A DNA stretch of 64,000 nucleotides, from NCBI GenBank assembly GCA_030248215.1, contig JASANG010000611.1:1-64000 (forward strand), in the 5' to 3' direction. Below are positions 44,611 to 55,355 of this stretch, piece after piece. The notes under the pieces were generated by a model. It did no database searches and was not told the DNA's origin. It saw nothing but the letters and a program-made list of their open reading frames with translations. The stretch's first letter is position 1; every line of letters starts with the position of its first letter. The position numbers and the translations under genes are program-made. The stretch is from Enoplolaimus lenunculus. Taxonomy: Eukaryota; Nematoda; Enoplea; Enoplida; Thoracostomopsidae.

Positions 44611-44835
44611 ATTGTAGTGTCGAATTTAACAGTTTTGGCTAACAGTTGTATTTGAAAGTATTGCTAGCTAGGATCAGCGATCGCCGTCAAATGGTCTAGA
44701 AGAACATTTGGTTTTTGTGTTTTGTGTTAGTCCGGAAAGAGATCCCATGCCCGGTTCTTTTTAGATCCCGAGCAAAGCGAGTGAGAAGCCAGAAGAATTG
44801 CTTTATTGATCCTCATTACAAACAATATGTTGTTA

Positions 44836-44912
44836 TGTAAAGGTCCAGAGTGTCAGAACTGCACGGCGAGTCAAGCGCGCTACCAATTGCTCCATGCGGC
44901 CGATATCATAAT
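44836..44912 (-). pseudogene. tRNA-like pseudogene or SINE head
   Basis: Minus strand reads GGCCGCATGGAGCAATTGGT then AGCGCGCTTGACTCGCC and TGCAGTTCTGACACTC: a tRNA-like box A, anticodon arm and weak box B. The acceptor and T stems do not pair cleanly, so it is not called as a working tRNA. Confidence 0.4.
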
Positions 44913-45169
44913 TTCCTCGGGAGCTATATGTGCACGAGTATGTATGTGTCTTAACATTACACACTCTGTACATACACAAGCTACACCGCGTATACTCACA
45001 CATGCTACACCGCGTATACTCACACAGAGGAGTAGCTGGATTGTTAGACCTCTTGATACGCCGTGAACTTTGTATTACTTACAGTTGTTACGTTGGGCAA
45101 ATTAATTTAATCATGAAGCGTTGCCGTGCCTAAACTTCTTTTCACCTATAAAAGTTGTTAGACTTGTTA

Positions 45170-45325
45170 CAAAGTGTTGGTTTTACCAAGAGTGGATGAT
45201 GTCCACCTTGCAGAAGAGTGTGCAACTGCTTGGGCTGTGCATGGTACTAAATGTACCAGCACGAGTTGCATTTTTCCCAGTTGCACACTCTTGTTATAGA
45301 GAGTGATCATCCACTCCTGGTTTTA
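45170..45325. mobile_element. Foldback element, same family as 12985-13300
   Basis: Outer arms TTACCAAGAGTGGATGATG and CATCCACTCCTGGTTTTACC pair, followed inward by AAGAGTGTGCAACTG and CAGTTGCACACTCTT. A detached inner segment of the family, GGGGGGTAAGGCCAAAACGC, lies at 45521-45565. Confidence 0.6.
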
Positions 45326-45892
45326 CCAAGAGTGTATGATGACAATATGACAAGTATATCCAACGGTGGGGGAAAAGTAGTCAGCGCGCGTTGTGTGGTT
45401 GGCCGATTCTTGTCAAATCTGGGGAATATTTTCGCACGTTCGTATAACTATTACTTGTCAACCTGATTGCTTAGATCATATTGTTGGTTGGTATGTTGCA
45501 AGCTATATCTACACTTAAATCGGGGGGTAAGGCCAAAACGCAACCCGTGCTTGTACATTTTGTGCCACACAGCACTATTGTCTGAAGAGTCATTATCAAC
45601 TCTTCGTTCCACTGAATAGCTGAGACTTGTAAATTATGTGAGATTTGTGCTTTGATTATATTTGAGAATATGAATCTGAGTTAAATACAGGTGTGACTAC
45701 TGCACTATTAATGACATATTTTAAATAGGTCAGGCGTGTAATTGCGTTTAAACAGTTGAGCCTAAATTTGTATTTTAATGCCATAATAAAACTGAAGTAA
45801 ATATAAAAGCAGAATTAGATCAGTCATGACGCCAGCTAGTCAAGCATAAATCTTGTTTAGTTTTCGAAATTAGTTTTTTCTATACAAAAAAC

Positions 45893-46102
45893 GGTCAAGG
45901 TTACTTTAAGGGGCGTAACAGTAGATTAAGTGTATTCCTAAGCCTAAGCCTAAGCCTAAGCGTATTCCTAAGCCTAAGCCTACGCGTTTCAAAAATGAGT
46001 TCCTAAGCCTAAGCCTAAGCACAAAAAATGTAATCTAGAATCTAAACCTACTCTTTTATAGACCCACCAGAAACCTGGACGCCCGTTAAAGTAACATGGG
46101 CA
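45893..46102 (+). mobile_element. hAT-like MITE with TTAGGC core (family A)
   Basis: Flanks CAAAAAAC and CAAAAAAG (seven of eight). Ends GGTCAAGGTTACTTTAAGGG and GTTAAAGTAACATGGGCA are diverged inverted repeats. The interior is the cleanest telomere-like array of the window, with three to four uninterrupted GCCTAA units in three blocks. Confidence 0.8.
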
Positions 46103-46445
46103 CAAAAAAGCGTCATGTCCAACAATATGGGTACAAGTTTACTTTACCAGCACTATTGTTGATTTGATAAGGGATAAAAGTATACCTCATACCACTACTG
46201 TCTGGTATTTCCTGAACCTAAACTTAGGTTTATGCTCAGGTTTCGGCTTCAGCTATACTCCAACCTCCACCGTCAGCTTATTTTATTAATCTAGTCATAA
46301 ATAGGTTAGAGGAAGCCTTAGCCTAAAAGGCTCAGCACGTTTAATTAAAACAGTTGTTTGTCCTCGGGAAGCATTATTGCGGGGTCCAAGTAAGCCAGCA
46401 TCATAATACGTTGTGCTTCAGACAAAAGTAATACATCTTATTGCC

Positions 46446-49400
46446 ATGGATTCTCGCGTTTTGGAGTCAATACTTGCAGATATCAGCTCAAACGCAACGA
46501 AACTGCAAGCGGTGTTACAAGTGCTAGAGTTAATACAACAATCGAGTTTAATGGTAAAGATTCACAGTTATGGCCAATGTAAAGATCAGGGGCAGAACAG
46601 TATTATAGGTATATTCCTAAGACTATTAAGCCTAAGCCTAAACCTAAGCGTAGAATAAGCATATTCCTAAGCTTAAGCCTAAGCCTAAGCCTAAGCCTAA
46701 ACCTAAGCCAAGCAAAAAAAATTAGTCTAAAGCTTAAGCATACTCTATTGCAGTCCCACAGAAAAACGTTCCGCCTTTGATCTTTGCATGGGCCACAGAT
46801 GTCGACTCTGGTACACTTTTCCTTATTGGCTAAGGCTCAGACTTAGGTTTCGGAAAAAGCTCACCTAAGCATAGGCCTAAACATTTACGTAAGCCTTTAT
46901 ACCTAAAGCCTTCGCCTTAAATGTGGGGGAAAGTGTACAACAGGTCGAAACGTGTATGTACGCATTGTGTTCGAATCAGACGATGCCCTGCCTACATGCA
47001 GGACTGATCAGAAAAGAGATTTGTGAATATGTTCCACCGACTAAGCCTTGTTGAAAATTTTGCGAAGCAAATTGGTCATCTGAAGCTCTCGATGTTATTT
47101 TTAACTGAAAACTAAAAATATTCTGCTGACACAAGTTTTAAATCTGTCACGCCTTTGAAGCGATTAAATTTTAAAATACCGAATATTATGTAAAGAGATA
47201 AAACACGTTTCTTTCCACAACCATTATCTGTATGGTAAAAAACGCATTTTATTGGATTTTGCAGTTACTTAGTGATATAGTTCTCGTAATTTCTGAACCA
47301 TGAACTAGTGGCGGATCAAAAAAATTTCTCATATGGCAGGCCGGTAGGTGTATAACAGTGAATGACAGCTCGCGAGAAAAGCTAATGAGTAGTATAAATC
47401 ATAAAAACTTATATAAATAATTTTCTTACAAAGACCGCGAAGCATAGCATTTTTGGCTGACGCACGCTTCAGTCTATATTTTAGGTTCAGGTTTAGGTAA
47501 ACGCTAGGAAGGCAAAGTCTTACGCATACGGTAGGCCTTTTCCTAAACCTAGGCTTAGCATATTAACGTTTCAGAAAAGTGTATAGAAACCGCATTTTTC
47601 ATAGCACATCGCACAGTTGGAGCTGCACTAAAGAATAGGTCCAGGCATTTTGCTATATATTGATTAACTAGTACTGACCATTTAGAAAGTAATAACCAAG
47701 ATTTTTCATTTTGCTGAGCAGCCCAAATTCCAACTGGTTCTTTTGCCATTTGCCCAGTAGGGCAGATGGCCAACTCAACTGTGACACATCGGATTTTAGA
47801 ATATCAAGACACTAAATTCAACAAGCGCGTCGAATTTTTCCGCAGCACCCGACTCGGCGGCTGCCACTGAAACGTTGACCCGTGAAGATTCAATTTGGCA
47901 GCTGCGTTCAGGATTCATGATCATGACAATGCAGTCCGGATTTGCGCTTCTCGAAACTGGATGCGCGTCGTCGAAAAATATTGCCAACATTATGGTCAAA
48001 AATATTGCCGATGTCGCGCTGGGCGGCTTGTGTTACTGGCTGCTGGGGTATGGACTGAGCTATGGCGCTCCAGGTAATCCGTTTTGCGGTGGTCCTGGTG
48101 GATTTCTATTGCTGGATGTGTCTGAAGAAACGATGGGATCGGTGTTTACTGATTTTTTCTTTCAGTTTACGTTCGCTAGTACTGCAACAACTATTGTGTC
48201 TGGTGCAATCGCAGAGCGTGTTTCACTGCGCGCGTATATGCTGTATTCGTTGCTGAATACTTTGACGTATTGCATTCCGGCGAGCTGGGCTTGGAACTCG
48301 ATCGGATTTCTGAAACAAATGGGATTCTACGATTTTGCAGGTACGAATTGTATCTCATAATGGAAGCCGTGAGTCAAAAAGTGTTTTGATTTGCTAGGTT
48401 AAATTCAATTGGTTAACTCTAAATTGACATCTCTCTGAAATAGACATTCTATTAAAACGCCAAACATTCAATTATATACGGTTTACAACCTTAAGAATTA
48501 AAAGAATATCGCTATACAATGACAATTTTTTGTCAGCCAAAATTTTTTATTTCAAACTCTTCTAGAAATTTATATTTTTTTCTTACAGATCGCTTTATTG
48601 TTTAAAAAAGTTAAAAATTTTATAGTAAAACATCGCAATAATGTGTTGTGTTAAAACTTAAAAGATAAGCTATATTTGAAAGCCGACAAACATACATCTG
48701 ATAATGTTGAAATATGAAAAGACTTTGGGTATCGATCAATCACTTTCTGAAGACGCACGAGAAAAGAAGAATTTTAATACTGTTTATCTTTCAAATTAAC
48801 ATACACATTTCTGATCAAAGTAACTTTTAGCCATGATATTCACATGCTTTGCCTGTGAGGTATTCTTCACGTTTACATTGTCTCCCAAACGGATTTTCCT
48901 TAACTGCAGTTCTGTATATTCGTTCATATCACTCCATATGCGCAAGTTTCAGTATATTTCACACTATATACTGCATATTTTGTCCATCCTGCGGTCTTTT
49001 TATGCTACATTTTACACTAATGTAGGCAGTGTTCGCTGTAAAAACACGGAATGGTTGTTCCGACTGTTAAAGCAGAACGTCGAATCAAATTCGGTAGGTT
49101 CTAGGTATTTCATTTACTATTCACTACAGAAACGTTCCCAACACACAATGACTAAGTGAACAAAATAGTCTGCGTCTTAAGCTCGGGTTTTCCCTTAAAC
49201 CTACGCCAGAGCCTAGGCTTCGTAACGTATAAACAGTTGTGTGGCTGGAACCTTTGCCGTTTTATATTAACCGTGTGGTGCAAAGTAAACAACTGTCGGA
49301 TTTTAGGTTCCATGGTTGTCCACGGTAATGGCGGTGCGTCAGCGGTAGTTGCATCCGTGATGTTGGGACCGCGAACCGGACGATTTGATTCGGAGACCGC

Positions 49401-50904
49401 TGATGCGTTCAAGATGAGTTCACCAGTCACCGCGTTATCCGGCACGCTTATGCTCTGGTGGGCATGGTTCGGTTTCAACACCGGATCGACGCTAGGTGTC
49501 ACCGGAGAACACGGAACTTTATGGAAAATTAATGCTTTGGTCGCGATCAATACACTTAATGGATCAGTAGGAGGTGTAATTGCTGGAATTTTGATTAGCA
49601 TCATAACTAGAAATGGTCAAATCGGAATTAGTGAGTTAATAAATGGAGTTCTTGGTGGATTAGTTGGTGTGACAGCATGCTGTTCGGTGACCACTCCGAC
49701 GCTAAGTTTGGTAGCAGGAGTAATGGGAGGCACTGTGGCTATCGCTACGGAACCATTGCTTGTTATGCTTAAAATTGACGATCCAGTTGGTGCAATTGGT
49801 GTTCATTTAACTGCTGGCATAGCTGCGATGATTGCGACAGGATTGTTTGCGTTTGAAGATACCTGGGGTACTCTTGGACTGCCATATGGGGGTGCTTTTG
49901 CCGGGGGAGGCTGGTACTTGCTCGGGATCGAGTTGCTCGGATCGGTGGCAATTTGTGCGTGGAGCGGATTGACAACGTGGATTATACTTATTTTTATCGA
50001 CCGATTTGTAGAACCAATCCGAATGAGCAGAGAGCAAGAATTTTTAGGAGCAGATATTTGCGAGCATGGGATTGTGCACGTGAGCAAAGATGGAATCCGG
50101 GGTATTGCGGATGGGGTCGGCGAAAAAGTTACTGATCCATTGGCTGCCGCTTCCCTACATCGAGATGTATCTGAAATAGTCAGCGAGCTCCTTAGACAAC
50201 GGCAATCTCTGGAGTATGCCGCTCTTCAAGCGCCAGGAGCAAGGAAGGTAAGGTTATTATCAAACGAAAATAGTCCCCATTATACGTCACTGGACTTGTC
50301 TAGTATCAGCTATAATAGCGACACTGCGAAGAAAATAGAAACCAACACACAGATCAGCTGTCTTGAAGACAGCCCTCACGACCTTCACCAATACCGTCAT
50401 CTTTTATCTGGAAGTCAACGAAGTCAAGCTGAAATATCAATGGCTAACGATGTATCTGGAAATGTCGAAATTACACTTGACAATATAGAACGCAGCGATG
50501 CTAAAATCTCATTGGTTACCAGCTCCGTGTCGATAACCAATGATATTCCATTGGCGAATTATATATCTGGTCTCGGCCAAAGGCATACAATGAACCCAAA
50601 AGCTATGGAGGAAGCCCGTTATACTGGCTCTTCGATGGTTTGTCCAAAACGATTTCGCAAATTGCATCAAGTCAAGCGTCGAGTTTCACAGCGGCTACTT
50701 TCGGCAAAAGAATATCGGTCGCGGCAAAAGTCTAATGATTATCATTTTCGAAACAGCAATTATCAGAATGAGCAGAAGATATTTTCTGTCGACGCGAAAA
50801 GCACTGTTCCACCACAACAACAGCTACGCAGACCAAAAACTGCTATTAAAAAGTTAACGGTCACAAATCAAAGTCGTACAGTCGTTGTTACTCCTATTTC
50901 GTAA
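46446..50904 (+). CDS. Ammonium transporter, Amt family
   Basis: Exons 46446-46553, 47800-48340 and 49307-50904 join in phase to about 748 residues. Amt proteins move ammonium or ammonia across the plasma membrane as trimers with eleven membrane helices. Exon 2 opens the core with TREDSIWQLRSGFMIMTMQS and GFALLETG; the exon 2-3 splice rebuilds DFAGSMVVHGNGG, holding the conserved Asp (214) and the first pore His (222). The second pore His (383) is in GVHLTAGIAAMIATGLF, 161 residues on, close to the 150 of E. coli AmtB. GFNTGST and INGVLGGLVGVTACC are also family motifs. Exon 1 (MDSRVLESILADISS) is inferred from phase and a TG|GTAAAG donor; it is less sure. The C-terminal tail after helix 11 is about 240 residues, Ser-rich and basic at the end, longer than in most Amts. 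A family A MITE starts 19 bp into intron 1. Confidence 0.9.
46572..46794 (+). mobile_element. hAT-like MITE with TTAGGC core (family A), in Amt intron 1
   Basis: Ends GGCCAATGTAAAGATCAGG and CTTTGATCTTTGCATGGGCC. The flanks ACAGTTAT and ACAGATGT match at six of eight. The interior has AAGCCTAAGCCTAAGCCTAA arrays in two blocks separated by GCGTAGAATAAGCATATTCC. Confidence 0.85.
46804..46955 (+). mobile_element. Family B TTAGGC-bearing element
   Basis: Left end CGACTCTGGTACACTTTTCC, right end GGGGGAAAGTGTACAACAGG with the mirrored CGACCTGTTGTACACTTTCC. Inside: GGCTAAGGCTCAGACTTAGG and AAGCCTTTATACCTAAAGCC. It directly abuts the family A copy at 46572-46794. Confidence 0.65.
47470..47595. mobile_element. 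Family B fragment in Amt intron 1
   Basis: TTTTAGGTTCAGGTTTAGG, CCTAAACCTAGGCTTAGC and the terminal CAGAAAAGTGTATAGAAACC identify a degraded family B copy. Confidence 0.5.
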
Positions 50905-52878
50905 AACATTTCTTTTGAATCTTTGCTGCTATTGAAACGGTTTGTATATTTTTCGCACCTATAACCTCGATAATCGCATTTTCGCCTAATCTCATAGCTG
51001 TAGTGTTATAAAATTTGCCATTTTCTTTAAAAATCTGTATTTTGTCAAGCGTTCGCGACTATTTTGCCAAAACCTTATAGTTTGTAGTTTGCAACACGTA
51101 AAGGTACAATCGGACGTTTGCTCTGGTTCCGGCTGTTGTAGAAAATAGACCGCCGGCTACAGTTCTAAAATTAAACTTGACTAATGAATCAAATTCTTTA
51201 CTGAATTTGATTTTGGACAGCAATCATTTACGCAGTCTAAGGATATTAACGTTTAGAGACTAGTTGTTAGTAATTTTAGACTATCCATTTACAGATTCTA
51301 ATGCGGGGAAATGGACTTTTCTTGATTCAGACTCAAAATTTGGACCAAAGACTCTTAGTACGCCGCTGCTCTTATTCGGGGTCACTATAGTTGTAAAAAA
51401 TTTTTGTATTTTTGCATAAGCTGTGCCATTCAGTGGGTTCAGGCAGTTGATTGTAAGTTGAAGTCAATTTTGAAAGTTCTGATTGTACAGTGAGGATAAC
51501 TTTGAAAGTTTTAATTTACCAAAAGCTATCAGAAAATCTTAAAATCAATTTTTGAAGACATTCAGCAGATTTGTGTTAACATTATCAAGTTCAACATCAT
51601 TTGTATTATTTTTCTTTCACCTCTGGTTCCGGCTTCGGCGAAATTGATTGGCTACAGCTCCATTCCGGTGTGGCCACCTTTGGTTATACCCTGGTCGACA
51701 AGCCATGGTCCCGGCACCGAAATAAAACCTTATTTATATTGCAACGTTTAAGATTTTTTGCCGCTGAACAAGCCGAGGTCTGCCTCTGGCTTCGAGAAAA
51801 ATCGACCACTAGCTCAAGCAGATTGTTTGCTGGAGATTTCGGCAATTTCGGTATTAATGAGGTTTTTCGTAGTTTTACAAAAATGTGCCCGTAAGCGAAC
51901 TGATTTCTACCTTTAGGACAATTTTTAGCAGGCTTAATCGCACAGATTTCTCAAAAAGAATATTTTATGAACATTTTTTCAAAAAGTTTGCAAATTATGA
52001 GTTAAAATTCGTAAACTGACCTTTATTTTAATGACCTAATTTTGCCTCACCTCTGGCACCGGCAAAATTTGTTCACCTCCAAACTTCGGCTTAGGTTTTT
52101 GACTTTTGGATGTCCCCTGCATTTTATCTATATTTAAGCACTGTTAAATGGACTATCCAGAAATGTTTGACGGGCGCGGAAAAAGCCAACCAAATTTAGA
52201 AAATGTCTATTCAAACACGTGCAACTTTGGCGTTGCAAGTGTTTGCAAAGATATTTTATTTTCATATTGAATCTTGAGATGACATCATATGAATGATTTG
52301 CAGACTGTAATAAATGTCAAACATAACCTATATGTTATCATTCCAGCCAATGATCAAAAATTAATTCGACTTGGAATGGTATTCATTGCTGTAAACTAAT
52401 TAACTGTATAAGTATATTAATAAGAATTTAAAGCGGTAAGTTTCAGATAAATGAAACATTAACGCGCGAAAGTTTTAGTCCAAATTCTTTAAATTATGAA
52501 GCCTTTGCAATTCTACAATTTCCATTGAGTGCTTTAATTGATGGAAAACTATTCCAGTCACGATCGTCGTAGATTGCGAAATATATATCAAACAAGTTTG
52601 ATATTTGAATTCAAGCTTTTTGAATTAACTCACTGTCTAAATAAACTCAATAAGCGGTCAGCTGCGCAGTCTTTGGCCTATAAAAATGCAAGAAAAGAAG
52701 GTCAAGCAACCTGTTAGAATTATTTTCAACTAATCACGAGAAGTTCAGAACGCTTTTGTATGCAATCTTACGAATGTAAATTGCACATGTAAGTTTTAGT
52801 GCACCAAGTCTCACGTTCATTGAATACGGTTTAAGAAACTTGGTGGGCTTAATGAAAAAATTCATACTTAGTATCTAT
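50905..52878. other. Intergenic stretch with hAT-like and family D fragments
   Basis: Contains a family D right-end fragment (51290-51390), and pieces of the CAACCGGAGGT hAT-like family (about 51110-51190 and 51605-52110, with CTCTGGTTCCGGCTTCGGC). An open frame at 51601-51894 (+) lies within the latter and is not a gene. Possible family G end near 52205-52260. Confidence 0.5.
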
Positions 52879-52879
52879 A

Positions 52880-53143
52880 ACCCTTTCACTCATAGAGTAT
52901 ACTATGAGTAACTAAACACAATAATGTACGAGCAATACACAAATTATGAGCAGTGTTTAATATTTATAACATATATGCGCAGTGCAAAATCTCCACAAGA
53001 CATGAGAACCTACTCGGGCTCGAGCGTCAAGCTCCTATAGCTCAGTGGTCATCGTAAACGCCTCCCACCCGTTAGGCTGGGGGTCGAATCAATACCTTAA
53101 AATTACATCTCATATGATATTGAAAATATTCATGTGAGAAAGG
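52880..53143 (+). mobile_element. piggyBac-like MITE carrying a tRNA-like segment, copy 1
   Basis: Ends CCCTTTCACTCATAGAG and the complement of CCCTTTCTCACATGAATA; TTAA on the right and ATAA on the left. Inside at about 53030-53095, plus strand, is GCTCCTATAGCTCAGTGGTC followed by a box-B-like GGGGGTCGAATC, as in tRNA genes. The copy at 55194-55352 has the same content inverted. Confidence 0.65.
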
Positions 53144-53163
53144 GTTAAAGATGAGACAAAAAT

Positions 53164-53450
53164 TTACAACATAGTCCCATAACGCATCGTTTCAATGGCC
53201 TGTTGTTGAAAAAGATCTATTCCTTTATTACAACTTATCGCATTCAAACCAAAGAAACGAAGAAAACAAACAAATTGTTTCTGCATCAAACTGATATTTA
53301 GCTTCCATTCGAAAGCCGTACTCGTTCTACCAGCATTGGCTCCTGCTTTGATGAGAAATTTGGTCTGTTGTGGATCAGGACTGTCCACTTGGGAAGGATA
53401 CTTTTTGCGCGGGAAATTTTCCAGCTTTAAAGTGCGCTTCTGGCCAATTT
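53164..53450 (-). other. Uncertain minus-strand open frame
   Basis: A frame of up to about 95 codons ends QQQAIETMRYGTML and includes SPDPQQTKFLIKAGANAGR and TSTAFEWKLNISLMQKQF. Composition is protein-like, but no start, splice site or domain supports it. Could be an exon of an unrecognised gene. Confidence 0.2.
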
Positions 53451-53511
53451 TTCAATGTATAAAGATTGACCGTTTGGGCGGATAGTGCAATAAATTTTGA
53501 ATTTGCGTTGA

Positions 53512-53651
53512 ACCGGTCAGTCTAGGTAGGAACCGGGACTTCAGACATCGTTAACTAAGCAGCTAGAAACGCGGGCCTACAGAGCGGCGATTGAACTAGC
53601 GGCCTTAGGACTCCGAAGCAAGCGCTCTATCACTGCACCATGCAGCCCGCG
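53512..53651 (-). repeat. tRNA-derived SINE-like copy
   Basis: Minus strand: GCGGGCTGCATGGTGCAGTG, then GCTAGTTCAATCGCC (box B), then GTAGGCCCGC, which pairs with the 5' GCGGGCT as an acceptor stem. A tail follows: AGTCCCGGTTCCTACCTAGA. Same family as 33052-33180. Confidence 0.6.
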
Positions 53652-54225
53652 CATCCAACTACGTGTTTCGCCGACTATATGTGTCGACAGCAAACTACCT
53701 GCAAGCATACTGGACAATGTGCGTTGCATATATACAAGCATGTCATATGCTTCCTTACATACCTCACCGTATATGTCTTCTATTTTGGTTATAAAACACA
53801 GTGCCAGCTTCGTGTGAACCATTTGCATTGCAAACCTTTCAGTACGATTTTTGAGACGGCCTGGAGGCCGTCTCTATTAAAAGCAGTTGATGTTCGGGGT
53901 GTAAATTTTACCAAATTTGTAAAATGCAAAAAATGATAATTACAACTTATTTAATGAAATTTTGGTTTTCTAGGGTAAATGACAGTTGTAAAAATTTAGC
54001 TTTCAACAACAGGGAAAAGAACTGAATTTTTTCGAGGGTTGGTTCACATGTGACCCCCTAAAGTAACCCCTATTTACCCCCCCTGATTTTGAAAAACCTA
54101 TTTTTGATCTTTAAATGTTTAAAATTTGCATAATTTTACACCTAGAATCAATGATACGTATATTGTGTATTACATAATATATACGTTTTGCGTAGGACTA
54201 TTAAAATGTTTGTATTATAATAGTT

Positions 54226-54320
54226 GCATCATGACCCAGTGGTCGAGTGGTATAGGTGCTGGACTGCGTATCCCCAGTTTGTGGGTTCGATCTCACCAAT
54301 TTCGGTGGGTGTTATCTTTT
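54226..54320 (+). repeat. tRNA-like segment with Pol III terminator
   Basis: GACCCAGTGGTCGAGTGGTA (Leu/Ser-type box A), CTGGACTGCGTATCCCCAG, GTGGGTTCGATCTCACC (box B) and, 24 bp on, a run of eight T. The acceptor stem does not close, so it is a tRNA-derived element more than a working tRNA. Confidence 0.5.
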
Positions 54321-54717
54321 TTTTTCGATTTTGTATTTCAGATCTATAGCTGTATTTTTAAATGTTAGTAACACCTATCACAAGTTGCTGATAGGCAGGG
54401 TGTAAACCGACAATAAAAATAACGGAAGCGTAAAACGGATATTGAAGTACAAAAGTTTCAACGATGTTATATTTTTCTGGCACCGCAATTGAGGTACCCT
54501 GATGATTGGTCATGTAGCTTTCTAATAATTGGTGAGCTTTGAAATTCAGCATCGTATTTGTAGATTTGATTTGTTCTACTTATGCGCAGAATTTGACATC
54601 CGAAACCATAGAACTTCATGATTTTGAAAACCCATCACTAACTGGTTTCATGGTGCTTTACACATTTTAGAATATGGGTCTATTGTTAAGTTGTACTGAA
54701 AGTTTAAGATTTCAAAA

Positions 54718-54880
54718 CAGGGGCGTCCGCAGAAAATTATAGTTTGGCGGGAACACCGAATCATTTTGCGGCGGCCCTACAATTGCATCTCAAGATGTTT
54801 ACTTTTGGACCTAGTGAATTTGGGGGCACCAGCCAAATTTGGAGGAGGGCACGGCCCCCAATGTCCCCCCATGATGACAC
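54718..54880 (+). mobile_element. Family C hAT-like MITE, second copy
   Basis: Begins CAGGGGCGTCCGCAGAAAAT and follows the 40625-40786 copy through TACAATTGCATCTCAAGATG and GGGGGCACCAGCCAAATTTG; the right end is altered (GTCCCCCCATGATG). Confidence 0.65.
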
Positions 54881-55193
54881 TCGTGTTTCAAACAGATCCA
54901 CACTCATTTTATCAGGCAGAAGCAATTCCACAAATAGGCAGATATAACAAGCGCAATCGGATAATTTAGCATAAGCCGCAAAAATTAAGGTCTTTTCATT
55001 CGGCTCGCCAATTTCGTTATCGTAAAACAAGAATTTTCGCAGAGAGAAAATGTGTAATAGAACTTCCCTTCTAGGATATATAGTTAAATGAAATGACGGC
55101 AATTTAGTGATAAACTGCCATTACGGTTGAGTCATTTAGGTGCGTTCCAGTTCAACTTCAGCATTGAATCTTGATCTTAGGCTATTGCTTAAC

Positions 55194-55352
55194 CCTTTCT
55201 CACATGAATATTTTCAATTTCATATGAGATGTACTTTCAAGGTAAGATTTGAACCACAGTCTCACGGATGGGAGGCGTTTACTATGACCACTGAGCTATA
55301 GGAGCTTGATGCTCGTGCCCGAGTAGGCTCTCACGTCTTTGAGCGAAAGGGT
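55194..55352 (-). mobile_element. piggyBac-like MITE carrying a tRNA-like segment, copy 2
   Basis: TTAA flanks both ends (55190-55193 and just after GCGAAAGGG). Left end CCCTTTCTCACATGAATATT. On the minus strand it contains GCTCCTATAGCTCAGTGGTC and GTGGTTCAAATCTTACC, a tRNA-like block shared with 52880-53143. Confidence 0.7.
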
Positions 55353-55355
55353 TAA

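Larger units (their letters stand above)
44611..45892. other. Intergenic stretch with tRNA-like and foldback repeats
   Basis: Holds the tRNA-like segment 44836-44912, two tandem pieces of CACACATGCTACACCGCGTA (44955-45030, partly duplicated) and the foldback element at 45170-45325. No gene supported. Confidence 0.45.

Noticed and set aside
45940-46025. Telomere fusion site (interstitial telomere)
   Set aside because: The array lies within a MITE with inverted ends and an 8-bp near-duplication, so transposition explains it.
51601-51894. 97-codon frame (+)
   Set aside because: Lies inside a fragment of the CAACCGGAGGT hAT-like repeat.
53030-53100. Possible intact tRNA gene
   Set aside because: Box A and box B are present, but the acceptor stem does not pair, and the block sits inside a MITE found twice.
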